DNA from: a bacterium
GTDB lineage: Bacteria > Bacteroidota > Ignavibacteria > Ignavibacteriales > Ignavibacteriaceae
Direction: 5' to 3'
NCBI GenBank assembly: GCA_016716565.1
Contig: JADJWC010000002.1
Location: 806,001 to 870,000 of the forward strand
Length of the DNA stretch: 64,000 nucleotides
Shown here: positions 1-8,360 of the stretch, piece by piece
Layout of the letters: each line of letters opens with the position of its first letter
Position numbering within the stretch: position 1 is the first letter of the stretch
Translations under genes and position numbers: made by a program
Notes under the pieces: generated by a model
What the model was told of the DNA's origin: nothing
Seen by the model: only the letters and a program-made list of their open reading frames with translations
Database searches by the model: none

Positions 1-2
1 TC

Positions 3-587
3 AAAGGGCTTGTTTTTGTTTATCTGTCTTTGGCTCTTGTTTCAGCAACTGTTTTTTTCATTGGCTGTAATCAACAGGAAGTAAAAACAGAAATGACTGT
101 GCAGGAAATGATTAAACGTGGCGAATTTTTAGTTATGGTTGGAGATTGTGATGCTTGTCATTCACCAAAGAAATTTGGTCCGGAAGGACCCATGCTTGAT
201 ATGAGCAAAAGACTTTCTGGTCATCCCGAAGGTTCACAATTAGCTCCGGTTGATACTTCATTGATTGGACCATATGTTTACTTTTCCAGCGATCTTACTG
301 CAGCAATCGGACCATGGGGTATAACTTACTCGGCTAATTTAACCCCTGAAATGACAACAGGAATCGGAAGCTGGCAGCCGGAAATGTTTATCAATGCTAT
401 GCGAACAGGAAAACACCTTGGTGTAAAGGAAGGAAGACCTATTATGCCACCAATGCCATGGGAAAATTTGAACAGATTATCCGATGAAGATTTAAAAGCA
501 ATATTTGCGTATCTAAAATCGCTGCCGGCAATTAAGAATAAAGTTCCTGATCCATTGCCGCCAACAGCAATAGTAGCTGTTAAGTAA
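3..587 (+). CDS. Cytochrome c family lipoprotein, 5' end outside window
   Basis: Single-haem c-type cytochrome, probably a periplasmic or surface electron carrier. The frame is open from base 3, so the true start lies left of the window. A TTG at 30 is only the first possible start inside it. The visible N-terminus is a hydrophobic signal segment ending in a lipobox-like FIGC followed by NQQE, which suggests lipid anchoring at that Cys. One haem-binding motif, CDACH, is seen about 28 residues after the lipobox Cys. The motif IMPPMPW near the C-terminus may supply the Met axial ligand. The end (LSDEDLKAIFAYLKSLPAI) is the usual C-terminal helix of class I cytochromes c. A strong terminator follows at once. 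The redox partner cannot be told from this sequence. Confidence 0.8.
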   Translation, partial: KGLVFVYLSLALVSATVFFIGCNQQEVKTEMTVQEMIKRGEFLVMVGDCDACHSPKKFGPEGPMLDMSKRLSGHPEGSQLAPVDTSLIGPYVYFSSDLTAAIGPWGITYSANLTPEMTTGIGSWQPEMFINAMRTGKHLGVKEGRPIMPPMPWENLNRLSDEDLKAIFAYLKSLPAIKNKVPDPLPPTAIVAVK

Positions 588-593
588 AATTGA

Positions 594-618
594 AGCGGAG
601 TTCATCTCCGCTTTTTTT
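594..618. terminator. Bidirectional intrinsic terminator
   Basis: A perfect 7-bp stem (AGCGGAG / CTCCGCT) with a 5-base loop is followed on the plus strand by seven T. It ends the cytochrome c transcript. It also covers the last bases of the convergent peptidase gene, whose stop codon lies at 617, so it may serve both directions. Confidence 0.8.
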
Positions 619-2389
619 ACTCAATCCTGAGAATAGGATAAACATTTAATTGTTTATCAGGATAAGGCGATCTTTCATAAAAGAAATCCAGTCTGGCTGT
701 TGAACTGTTTCTGAATGATTCATCAGTTTTCAATTTCTCTTCAAATTCTTTTTTTAGTGCAGGATCTTTAGCTAACATTTCCTCCGCTAATTTTTCCATT
801 ACATAATCTTCATAATATTCCTTCTGCTCAAAGATCTGGTTCATAAATCCCCATTGCACAAAGGAGTCCTGTGATTTCGGTTCAAGTAAATGAGTAAGAA
901 CTCTTGCGGTTCGTGAATTGGTGGAGTAGTAAATACTTCCGGCAGGAATTTTCACTACTTCCGTATAAGTATCATATACGAATCTCACCCTTTGTCTTCC
1001 TTCATAGGGAGCCGATTCAAATTTCACTTCTTTGAATTTATATCTTGTTGCAGATATCATTGTATCTTCATTGATGATTGAATTCATTCCAATCCCATGA
1101 AGAGAAAGGTTTTCTGAAAGGTAAGAATATTCAGGTGGGATGATATATGCCTTCGCTATCTTTATTGAGTCAGTAATAACTATATCATTAAAATATTTTA
1201 CTTCAAAATCTTTTTTACGATCAGTATAAATAAGCTTTTGCGTTCCAGATATTGCTGATGAATCCCAGTAATACTCATATCCCCTAAAGTGACTAAGATC
1301 ATAATTATCTGTATTTGAAAAAGTGATAGGAAGATATTTTCCTGTTTCATACAACTTTGATGTATGCTCATCAGCTTCTCTATTTAATTTCATCAGCTTA
1401 TTTGAATTCTCAAAAACAAATTGCATCGTTGTTTCAAGAACGGCTTTAGTCGAATAAACTCTATCTTTATACGGCTTGATCATATGAGTTTCGACAAGAA
1501 GCATCGGTCGATTCTGTAAGGCAAAATATCCCGATGAAAATCTTGGTGTAGATGGCCAGTATATTAATCCTTCATCAAGACCTTTACTCCAATTTTTCAA
1601 ATAAATGTATGGATAAATAAGAAATCCTTTTTCTTCAACTTCCTTTTCCAAATAAGGAGCGAATTCATTTCCCAGCCAATCACCAGTTTGCTTATAAATA
1701 TTTTTTGACCATTCAACTGAATAAGTAACAACATATTGATAATCAGCTCCATCTGTTGTATGCGTATCAACAATAAAATCAGGTGAATATTCATTATACA
1801 ATCTTAACATTTGTCTCATTTCTGATACATCAGCTTTCATCCAGTCACGATTAAGATTTAGATTTTGTGCCGTTGTTCTCCATCCCATTTCTTCGGGGCC
1901 ATTCTGATTTATCCTGTTGTATTTGCTTTTACGCTCGTGACCATCCACACTGAAAATCGGTACTACGATTATGTTCAAACTATCGAGTAAATATTCCTTC
2001 TCTTTTGTAATAAGGATTTCTCTCATTAAAAGTATCGATGCATCCTTACCTTCAATTTCGCCTGAATGAATTCCATTGATTATCAATATTGTTGGTTTGT
2101 GTAATCTTTGCTGATCTACAATTTTATGTGACCCGGTTTTTAAGTCATTTTCATTCTTTACGAGCAGATAGTTCATTTCTCTTCCCTGAGGAGAAACGCC
2201 AAAGGAATGGAATTCGGCAAACTCAGATTTTTCAGCAAGCCCGCGGAAATAATCCATAGTTTGTCCATAATCCGCGGTTGAAAGAAATCCAGATTTTTCA
2301 AATACTGTTTCCCAGTCTTTTTCTTGATGCTGAGATAGCATTTGATTTGTCAGAATTATAATAATGATTGATGTTAGAAGTTTTAGCAT
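617..2389 (-). CDS. M14 family zinc carboxypeptidase, exported
   Basis: Secreted or periplasmic metallo-carboxypeptidase of family M14. Residues 1-20 form a signal peptide (hydrophobic run of Ile/Leu, then QMLSQ). Zinc ligands are visible as HSGE (H108, E111) and the later H210 in VDTHTTDG. The family Arg is in NLNRDW near residue 181, and the catalytic Glu is E300 in LLVETHM. Length is 590 residues, so there are about 250 residues beyond the catalytic domain. This C-terminal part is unassigned and probably a beta-rich accessory region, as in other large Bacteroidota M14 peptidases. The gene stands alone on the minus strand, and the 325 bp upstream are non-coding. The substrate is unknown. 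The family call is secure. Confidence 0.9.
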   Translation of the reverse strand: MLKLLTSIIIIILTNQMLSQHQEKDWETVFEKSGFLSTADYGQTMDYFRGLAEKSEFAEFHSFGVSPQGREMNYLLVKNENDLKTGSHKIVDQQRLHKPTILIINGIHSGEIEGKDASILLMREILITKEKEYLLDSLNIIVVPIFSVDGHERKSKYNRINQNGPEEMGWRTTAQNLNLNRDWMKADVSEMRQMLRLYNEYSPDFIVDTHTTDGADYQYVVTYSVEWSKNIYKQTGDWLGNEFAPYLEKEVEEKGFLIYPYIYLKNWSKGLDEGLIYWPSTPRFSSGYFALQNRPMLLVETHMIKPYKDRVYSTKAVLETTMQFVFENSNKLMKLNREADEHTSKLYETGKYLPITFSNTDNYDLSHFRGYEYYWDSSAISGTQKLIYTDRKKDFEVKYFNDIVITDSIKIAKAYIIPPEYSYLSENLSLHGIGMNSIINEDTMISATRYKFKEVKFESAPYEGRQRVRFVYDTYTEVVKIPAGSIYYSTNSRTARVLTHLLEPKSQDSFVQWGFMNQIFEQKEYYEDYVMEKLAEEMLAKDPALKKEFEEKLKTDESFRNSSTARLDFFYERSPYPDKQLNVYPILRIE

Positions 2390-2714
2390 AGTGGTTAATA
2401 ATTTCTGTTTAATTAATGTGAAAATTCATTAAATGAAAAATAAAAAATCCAATTGAGTTTCAGACGTCAAAACGGGAGGAGATTATCCTTCTTGTCTGAA
2501 TTCAAGTAAAATTTAAATATCTATCGGTAATAAAAACTTGAAACAACATTTATATTCAGGTCATCAAAATGTTAAATTGCTAAAAACAACCTGTTGCGAC
2601 CACTTATCACTTTGAATTTCAAATCTTCATTAATTAAATTTCAATCAAGCGTTATGGTATTATCTTTGACTGCACTTATAAAAGCATTTTTTGATCTGTT
2701 CAATTTAATTAGCT
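2390..2714. other. Intergenic region between divergent genes
   Basis: About 325 bp of AT-rich sequence lie between the divergent M14 peptidase and TerB-like genes. It must hold both promoters. I see only a weak, widely spaced CAGAC/GTCTG inverted repeat near 2460-2500. I found no RNA gene, clear riboswitch or good terminator. Confidence 0.4.
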
Positions 2715-3158
2715 TTGAAACAATCAAACCAAAGTGAGGTTATCTTGGAAATTCCCCAGCTCGATCGCAGCAACTATCTGAAAGGTTTGCTGATTACTGC
2801 GCGAAAAGACAATCAATTGAGCGAAGCTGAAATAACTATTATCAATAAGTTCGCAACAAGACTTGGTTTTTCTTCCGACTTCTTTAAAGAAACTATTTCC
2901 AACCTTCTTGATAACAAGTATATAACAGAAGAGCCAATTAAATTTTCCAGTCAGAATATTGCTAAATCATTTATTGAAGATGGATTGAAGCTTGCTCTAT
3001 CTGACGATGCAATCAGCTCAGCCGAAACAACATGGTTAAAGGAAACTGCAAAAGTAAACGGCGTCGCTGAAGATTGGGTAGATAAAAAAATGAAGGAAAT
3101 CCAAAGTAAACCACATCTGATCGGTAAAACTGAATTTGCTTTATTTTCTTTGATCTGA
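2715..3158 (+). CDS. TerB-like (tellurite-resistance-type) helical protein
   Basis: Small, probably cytoplasmic protein of 147 residues with the TerB-like all-helical pattern. The first helical repeat contains KDNQLSEAEITIINKFA, and the second contains LALSDDAISSAETTWLKETA. Both have the acidic, EF-hand-like spacing seen in TerB proteins. Family members are linked to metal and stress responses, but their biochemical role is not settled. No ATG is available. The TTG at 2715 lacks a good ribosome-binding site. A second in-frame TTG at 2745 is preceded by AGTGAGG five bases upstream and may be the real start, giving 137 residues. The gene is monocistronic as far as can be seen. Confidence 0.6.
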   Translation: MKQSNQSEVILEIPQLDRSNYLKGLLITARKDNQLSEAEITIINKFATRLGFSSDFFKETISNLLDNKYITEEPIKFSSQNIAKSFIEDGLKLALSDDAISSAETTWLKETAKVNGVAEDWVDKKMKEIQSKPHLIGKTEFALFSLI

Positions 3159-3306
3159 CTTAGTGTTCTGAAGCATAATCCTCGTCCTTTCTCTCATCAA
3201 TTTATTGTTGTTTACTTTCCTTATATCTAATTTTAAAGTGTAATTAATTTCTATTTATTAACTACAGCAATCAGCCTGCTAATCTCACAGTCCGAAAGGT
3301 ACTAAG

Positions 3307-4341
3307 ATGAAAAAAATGAAAGCACTCGTAAAAAAATATGCTAAACCGGGAATCTGGATGGACGAAGTTCCTGTTCCTGAATACGGTCCGAATGATGTAT
3401 TAATTAAAATCCACAAAACTTCAATTTGCGGAACAGACATTCATATTTACAATTGGGATGAATGGGCACAAAAAACTATTCCTGTCCCAATGCATGTCGG
3501 ACATGAATATGTCGGAACGGTTGAAGCATTCGGCAACAACGTTCACGATGTAAAAGTTGGTGAGCTTGTCAGCGGTGAAGGGCATATCGTCTGCGGAACT
3601 TGCAGAAACTGTCGCGAAGGAAGAGGTCATCTCTGTCCGAACACAAAAGGAGTTGGAGTAAATCGTCCGGGATGTTTTGCTGAGTATCTTGTTATTCCAG
3701 TTTCCAACTTATGGCATTGTGATCCCAAAATCCCTAAAGAACTTTTTTCAATATTTGACCCGCTTGGGAATGCTGTACACACAGCACTTTCATTTGATGT
3801 ATTAGGTGAAGATGTTTTAGTCACTGGGGCAGGACCAATTGGAATAATGGGTGCTGTAATTGCGAAACACTCAGGTGCAAGAAACGTTGTCATAACTGAC
3901 ATGAATCCATATAGGCTTGAGCTTGCAAAAAAACTTGGAGTTACAAGAGCCGTCGATATCACGAAAGAAAAACTTCCGGATGTGATGAAAGATCTTGGTA
4001 TGGTAAGTGGTTTCGATGTTGGTCTTGAAATGAGCGGAAGCATTCATGCTTTCAATGATATGATTGATGTAATGTATCACGGCGGTAAAATGGCGTTACT
4101 TGGTATTCTGCCAGAGAAGGCTGCAGTAAATTGGACTAAAGTTATTTTCAACGGACTCACCATTCGCGGTATTTATGGAAGAATGATGTTTGAAACCTGG
4201 TTCAAGATGCAGGCGATGGTTCAGAGTGGCTTACCAATTCAACCAATCATAACTCATCGATATAAAATAGATGATTACCTGGAAGGATTTGAGATAATGA
4301 AGTCGGGAAATTCAGGGAAGGTGATTCTCGACTGGGAATAG
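3307..4341 (+). CDS. tdh: L-threonine 3-dehydrogenase
   Basis: Zinc-dependent medium-chain dehydrogenase that oxidises L-threonine to 2-amino-3-ketobutyrate with NAD+. Length is 344 residues, normal for Tdh. The catalytic zinc site is visible as C41 (SICGTD) and H66-E67 (GHEYVG). The structural zinc site is four Cys at 96, 99, 102 and 110. The Rossmann glycine motif GAGPIG lies near residue 172. The start ATG is preceded by AAAGGT. The partner enzyme, 2-amino-3-ketobutyrate CoA ligase, is encoded convergently at 4814-6079. Together they turn threonine into glycine and acetyl-CoA. The space between the two genes is filled with palindromic repeats and a broken GIY-YIG gene. Confidence 0.93.
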   Translation: MKKMKALVKKYAKPGIWMDEVPVPEYGPNDVLIKIHKTSICGTDIHIYNWDEWAQKTIPVPMHVGHEYVGTVEAFGNNVHDVKVGELVSGEGHIVCGTCRNCREGRGHLCPNTKGVGVNRPGCFAEYLVIPVSNLWHCDPKIPKELFSIFDPLGNAVHTALSFDVLGEDVLVTGAGPIGIMGAVIAKHSGARNVVITDMNPYRLELAKKLGVTRAVDITKEKLPDVMKDLGMVSGFDVGLEMSGSIHAFNDMIDVMYHGGKMALLGILPEKAAVNWTKVIFNGLTIRGIYGRMMFETWFKMQAMVQSGLPIQPIITHRYKIDDYLEGFEIMKSGNSGKVILDWE

Positions 4342-4352
4342 AAAGTTGAATT

Positions 4353-4420
4353 GTCATTCCTGTGAAAACAGGAATCCAAAAATCGAAATTATATGGATTC
4401 CGGCTCAAGGCCGGAGTGAC
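4353..4420. repeat. Palindromic two-hairpin repeat (REPIN-like), 68 bp
   Basis: The left half is GTCATTCCTG, a short loop and CAGGAATCC. The right half is GGATTCCGGC, a loop and GCCGGAGTGAC. Each half is a hairpin, and the outer ends (GTCATTCC / GGAGTGAC) are near-complementary to each other. It sits 11 bp after tdh and may act as a 3' hairpin for that transcript. Related copies are found at 8361, 61598 and 63588, and enclosing the GIY-YIG gene at 4451-4804. Confidence 0.8.
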
Positions 4421-4450
4421 AATCATACTAATCTATAATTGAAGAGTAGT

Positions 4451-4804
4451 GTCATTCCTGCGAAAGCAGGAATCCAGAAACTAGAGCTAGAAGTCTTCTG
4501 ATAAATCCCGCCAATCAGGATTTGATTTTTCGATCAGCTCTATTTTCCATTGTCTTTTCCATTTCTTTAATGCTTTTCTCTTAGAATAGCAGCATTCACA
4601 TCCTCAGTGGATTCAAAATAAACGAGCTTATTGATCGAATAGTTTTTTGTAAATCCCTCTATCAAACCTGATTTATGTTCAAATACTCTCCTGATCAAAT
4701 CATTTGTCATCCCAACATAAAGAGTTCCATTTCTCTTACTTGCGAGGATGTATATGAAATAAGTCTTCATAAGAAAGTAGATTCCGGCTCCAGGCCGGAA
4801 TGAC
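4451..4804. mobile_element. Palindrome-bounded element carrying a GIY-YIG gene
   Basis: The left half-repeat (4451-4476, GTCATTCCTGCGAAAGCAGG type) and right half-repeat (4779-4804, ATTCCGG..CCGGAATGAC type) are the same two halves that lie only 20-30 bp apart in the short repeats of this window. Here they are separated by one GIY-YIG reading frame that fills almost all the space. This layout suggests a coding version of the repeat, with the short copies as non-coding relatives. That reading is inference. The element lies between convergent tdh and kbl and disturbs neither. Confidence 0.5.
4487..4770 (-). pseudogene. GIY-YIG nuclease-like protein, frameshifted
   Basis: Small single-domain GIY-YIG protein of the UPF0213/YhbQ kind. 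The likely start is the ATG at 4770 (MKTYFIYILASKRNGTLYVG). Upstream in-frame residues only translate the adjacent repeat. Visible motifs are the YIL...LYVG core, the TNDLIRRVFEH helix with its Arg, and LVYFES with its Glu. The frame stops at 4567 just after ILREKH. In the next frame the sequence continues as LKKWKRQWKIELIEKSNPDW, the normal family C-terminus, to a TAG at 4487. One missing base after REK-CA (family consensus REKQLKKW) explains the break. The gene is therefore probably inactive, unless this is a sequencing error or programmed frameshifting. Confidence 0.7.
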
Positions 4805-4813
4805 ATTTCCATT

Positions 4814-6079
4814 TCAAGCAATAACCTTGTGCTTTCGTCCAACCTTCTCAAACGCACTTATACAAGCATCCAGATCAACTCTGGAGTGTGCTGCAGAAAT
4901 CTGTACTCTTATTCTCGCCTGACCTTTTGGAACCACCGGATACGAAAATCCAACAACATAGATTCCTTCATCATAAAGTTCTTTTGAAATTTGCTGAGCA
5001 AGCTGTGCATCATTATCAAATTTTCTGAAAAGAATAGGAACGATTGGATGAATACTTTCAATCAAATCGAAACCAAGTGCTTTCATCTTTTCGCGGAAGT
5101 ATTTTGTATTCTCCATTAACTTATCTCGCAAGTCATTGGACTTTTCAAGAAGATCAAAAGCTGCTATAGAAGCCCCGACAATAGCAGGTGCAAGTGTATT
5201 TGAAAATAAATACGGACGTGAACGTTGCCTGAGCATATCTACAATTTCTTTTTTAGATGCTGTGAATCCACCAGAAGCTCCGCCCATTGCTTTGCCAAGA
5301 GTTGAAGTGATGATATCAACTTTTCCAATTGCATTACAATATTCAACTGCACCTCTTCCTGTTTTTCCGAAAAATCCGGTTGCGTGAGAGTCATCTACCA
5401 TTACGAGTGCATCGTACTTATCGCCAAGTTTAATTATCTCATCAATTTTTGCTATATCTCCATCCATCGAGAAAACACCATCAGTAGCAATTATAATATT
5501 TTTTGCCGGATGAGGCTCTTGTGCAAGTCCTGTGTGTTCCCAGATGTCAGCTCCTTCACGGGAAAGAACTAATTTTTGCTCAAGCGATTTCATATCTGAG
5601 TGTTCATAAATTAATCTTCTTGCTTTGCACAATCTTATTCCATCAATTATACTTGCGTGATTTAGCTGATCAGTAATTATTACGTCATCCTGACCGAGAA
5701 TGCTTTCAAAAAGTCCGCCGTTTGCATCGAAGCAGGAAGAATAAAGTATTGCATCATCCATCTGGTAAAAATCTGCAATTCGTTTTTCAAGCTCTTTGTG
5801 GATATCCTGCGTACCGCAAATAAATCTCACTGAAGACAAACCAAATCCGTGAGTCTCAAGAGTCTTCTGCGCAGCTTTTATTACATCCGGATGATTTGCA
5901 AGTCCGAGATAATTATTTGAGCAGAAATTGAGCACTTCTTTTGGTTTTGAATCAGCCGGGTAGGAAACTTTTATTTTAGCCTTTTGATCTGAAAGAATTA
6001 TTCTCTCGTCTTTGTAAAGATTTGCTTCTTTGATGGTATATAGTTCCTGCATTAAATCGTATTTTGTTCTGCGATACAT
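4814..6079 (-). CDS. kbl: 2-amino-3-ketobutyrate CoA ligase (glycine C-acetyltransferase)
   Basis: PLP enzyme of the alpha-oxoamine synthase family. It cleaves 2-amino-3-ketobutyrate with CoA to glycine and acetyl-CoA, the second step of threonine breakdown. Visible features are NNYLGLANHP, the SSVRFICGTQDIHKELE substrate-site region, DDSHATGFFGKTGRG and the PLP lysine in TLGKAMGGASGG. As written the protein has 421 residues. The family usually has about 396, so a start at the internal ATG at 6052 (MQELYTIKEANLYK) is possible. It faces tdh across a repeat-filled gap. The next gene on the same strand (6220-7467) is a close paralogue with a different context, so the threonine role is assigned here by similarity to KBL and by proximity to tdh. 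Confidence 0.88.
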   Translation of the reverse strand: MYRRTKYDLMQELYTIKEANLYKDERIILSDQKAKIKVSYPADSKPKEVLNFCSNNYLGLANHPDVIKAAQKTLETHGFGLSSVRFICGTQDIHKELEKRIADFYQMDDAILYSSCFDANGGLFESILGQDDVIITDQLNHASIIDGIRLCKARRLIYEHSDMKSLEQKLVLSREGADIWEHTGLAQEPHPAKNIIIATDGVFSMDGDIAKIDEIIKLGDKYDALVMVDDSHATGFFGKTGRGAVEYCNAIGKVDIITSTLGKAMGGASGGFTASKKEIVDMLRQRSRPYLFSNTLAPAIVGASIAAFDLLEKSNDLRDKLMENTKYFREKMKALGFDLIESIHPIVPILFRKFDNDAQLAQQISKELYDEGIYVVGFSYPVVPKGQARIRVQISAAHSRVDLDACISAFEKVGRKHKVIA

Positions 6080-6157
6080 AATATCACTTATGAATTGTTA
6101 TTAAAAATTATTGGCGGTTCAAAAATATTGAAATTGGACGTGAAGTGAAATGAAAAT

Positions 6158-6200
6158 GAATAAATAAACAGGTCAGAAATGACATCAATCACTTCTGACC
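6158..6200 (-). terminator. Probable terminator of the ACP/oxoamine synthase operon
   Basis: Stem GGTCAGAA / TTCTGACC (6171-6178 and 6193-6200) with a 14-base loop. On the minus strand it is followed by the T-rich stretch TGTTTATTTATT. It lies 20 bp after the stop codon of the 6220-7467 gene. Confidence 0.6.
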
Positions 6201-6219
6201 ATTCAAATGAGGGATTTAT

Positions 6220-7467
6220 TTACATTCCGTACTTATCAATAATCTCCTGTTTTGTTTTTCCGAGGATGTCGTACTTCTTTCCTACTTTAATAAAAGCGGC
6301 GAGAGCTTTTTCGAGATGATGTCTTTCGTGAGCAGCGGATAACTGCGTTCTTATTCTTGCCTGTCCTTTCGGGACTACCGGGAAAAAGAATCCTACAGCA
6401 TAAATTCCTTCAACATAAAGATCACGGGCAACATCCTGCGACAGTTTGGCATTAAAGAGCATAACAGGAACAATTGCTGTTTCGCCATCTTTTATTATAA
6501 AGCCGGCATCGGTTAAACCTTTTCTCCAGTACTTTGAATTCTCTTCAAGCTTGTCGCGTCTTTCAGTTGATCTGGAAATTATATCGAGAACTCTCAAAGC
6601 ACCTTCAACAATTACCGGCGCAACTGTGTTTGAGAAAAGATAAGGACGGGCTTTCTGTCTGCACATTTCAACAATTTCTTTTCTTCCGGAAACACATCCG
6701 CCACTTGCACCGCCGAGAGCTTTTCCCAAAGTTGTTGTAATAATATCTATTTTACCGAGAACTCCGCAATGTTCCTGCGTTCCTCTTCCTGTTCTTCCGA
6801 TGTAACCGCTTGCGTGCGAGTCATCAACAAAAACCATCGAATTATATTTTTCAGCTAGCTCAACAATTTTATCCAGCTTTGCCAGATCACCATCCATCGA
6901 GAATGCGCCGTCGGTAATTATCATTCTCAATCTTTTGTTCTGATGAAGCTGAAGTTTCTCTTCAAGGTGAGCCATATCAGAATGTTTGAAAGAATCATTC
7001 TGTGCTTTGCACAAACGCATTCCATCAATTATCGAAGCATGAACAAGCCGGTCAGCAATCATAACATCCTGATCAGTCAGTACTGCTTCGAAGACTCCGG
7101 CATTTGCATCCATGCAGGATGGAAAGAGAATTGTATCTTCTGTTCCTAGAAACTCCGTTAGTTTTTTCTCAAGCTCTTTGTGAATGTCCTGTGTTCCGCA
7201 AATGAATCTGACAGATGACATTCCATAACCTCTTACATCGAGTCCGTCGTGTGCAGCTTTTACAACTTCGGGATGAGATGAAAGTCCGAGATAATTATTT
7301 GCACACATATTAATGACTTTTTTCTTTGCCGAGCCGATCGGGAACTCAACTTCAATCTCGGAATCCTGCGGAGCGCAAATTGCTCTTTCTTCTTTAAAGA
7401 TTCCCTGTGTTTTTAAATCTTCAAGCTGATCGGAATAAACTTTTCGAACGTCTGTATTGTAAGCCAT
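6220..7467 (-). CDS. Alpha-oxoamine synthase, KBL/serine palmitoyltransferase-like
   Basis: 415-residue PLP enzyme that joins an acyl thioester to an amino acid with decarboxylation, or performs the KBL reaction. It shares with the neighbouring kbl the motifs NNYLGLSSHPE, SSVRFICGTQDIHKELE, DDSHASGYIGRTGRG and the PLP lysine in TLGKALGGASGG. The context differs: an acyl carrier protein gene ends only 5 bp upstream. From memory, Bacteroides serine palmitoyltransferase was first annotated as KBL, and cysteate acyltransferases of sulfonolipid synthesis also belong here. A carrier-protein-dependent enzyme of sphingolipid- or capnine-like lipid synthesis is therefore my preferred reading, but this is inference. 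The start ATG follows AAGGAG. Confidence 0.75.
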   Translation of the reverse strand: MAYNTDVRKVYSDQLEDLKTQGIFKEERAICAPQDSEIEVEFPIGSAKKKVINMCANNYLGLSSHPEVVKAAHDGLDVRGYGMSSVRFICGTQDIHKELEKKLTEFLGTEDTILFPSCMDANAGVFEAVLTDQDVMIADRLVHASIIDGMRLCKAQNDSFKHSDMAHLEEKLQLHQNKRLRMIITDGAFSMDGDLAKLDKIVELAEKYNSMVFVDDSHASGYIGRTGRGTQEHCGVLGKIDIITTTLGKALGGASGGCVSGRKEIVEMCRQKARPYLFSNTVAPVIVEGALRVLDIISRSTERRDKLEENSKYWRKGLTDAGFIIKDGETAIVPVMLFNAKLSQDVARDLYVEGIYAVGFFFPVVPKGQARIRTQLSAAHERHHLEKALAAFIKVGKKYDILGKTKQEIIDKYGM

Positions 7468-7472
7468 TTTAT

Positions 7473-7727
7473 TTACTCCTTAACGTTGAATTCTTTTAGA
7501 AGATTGATAATATTATTCACGCTGTCAAACGCTTCAGGTGAAGCTTTTGCATCGGGAATCTGGATATTGTATTTGGTCTCAAGAAAAACCTTTAACGAAA
7601 CCATTGAGAATGAATCAACTATTCCACCTGAGATAAGTGGTGTGTCGTAAGTAATTTCCCTGTCATCGTCAGCTTCCAGGTATTCGTTTTTTACGTATTG
7701 AAGGATTGTGTCTTTGATTGATGCCAT
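7473..7727 (-). CDS. Acyl carrier protein
   Basis: 84-residue acyl carrier protein. The phosphopantetheine site is Ser39 in GGIVDSFSM, a variant of the usual DSL. The protein is acidic and helical, as the family requires. I chose the start at 7727 (MASIKDTILQ) because GGAG lies about 8 bp upstream. The longer frame from 7748 would add seven residues of leader-like sequence. It is the first gene of a two-gene operon with the oxoamine synthase at 6220-7467 and presumably delivers its acyl group. It is not accompanied by fatty-acid synthesis genes, so it looks dedicated rather than the general AcpP. Confidence 0.85.
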   Translation of the reverse strand: MASIKDTILQYVKNEYLEADDDREITYDTPLISGGIVDSFSMVSLKVFLETKYNIQIPDAKASPEAFDSVNNIINLLKEFNVKE

Positions 7728-7780
7728 AGTGTATTCTCCATTCTGCATTGAATATTTTATTTATATAAAAAGATTTGCTA

Positions 7781-8320
7781 TCACTCATTTTGATTTTTTG
7801 AGGTTCCCCAGATGTTTAATTTAAGTTCCTTTAGAACTTCATTTGCCTCTTCAAATTGATTCTCATTTACAAAAAATCTTGCCGGTTCAAGTAGTGGACG
7901 AGCACTCAAGAAGTTTTCACCTAAAACATAATAATCGATTTCAGAGTCATCTAGAATAGACTGAATTAAAGCGATATCACCTTGATTTAAAGAAGAAAAT
8001 AATTCAACATAATTTTCTTTTTTAAAAACTTTAGGAGGAATTGCTTTGAGATTGATGAAAGCTTCACATTCCGGACAGTGAACTTTTCTTGATGTTCTCT
8101 CCTCATCTTCAAGTTCTAATTCAGAAGAACAATTTGGACAAATTATTTTTATAGCCAAAAGTGTTGGAGGTAATTCTCCACGTAGAAGATTTTGACATTC
8201 TGGATTTTTACAGTAATAATATTCTTTCCCTTCATCCAGACACTCTTCACAATAATCCTTTCCACAACCATGGCAGATTGAGAAAGTTTTTTTATCAGGA
8301 TGATTTATACAAGATTTCAT
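7781..8320 (-). CDS. Zinc-ribbon protein with C-terminal DUF2007-like domain
   Basis: 179 residues of unknown function. The N-terminus holds paired Cys motifs, CINHP, CHGCGKDYCEECL and CKNPEC (B-box-like zinc binding). A second ribbon follows, CPNCSSELELED and CPECEAFINL. The C-terminal 65 residues (LNQGDIALIQSILDDSEIDY, then LLEPARFFVNENQFEEANEVL) match the pattern of DUF2007 'putative signal-transducing' proteins. It probably acts in the cytoplasm. It lies 50 bp upstream of the ACP gene on the same strand, but nothing links its function to it. A longer zinc-finger regulator fused to DUF2007 is the simplest reading. Confidence 0.6.
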   Translation of the reverse strand: MKSCINHPDKKTFSICHGCGKDYCEECLDEGKEYYYCKNPECQNLLRGELPPTLLAIKIICPNCSSELELEDEERTSRKVHCPECEAFINLKAIPPKVFKKENYVELFSSLNQGDIALIQSILDDSEIDYYVLGENFLSARPLLEPARFFVNENQFEEANEVLKELKLNIWGTSKNQNE

Positions 8321-8360
8321 TTTTTACTCAAAATACATTTTAATCAGTTTCTTTTTAGTT

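Noticed and set aside
4353..4806. CRISPR-like array between tdh and kbl
   Set aside because: The repeats are inverted hairpin halves with irregular spacing and there are no unique spacers of equal size between direct repeats.
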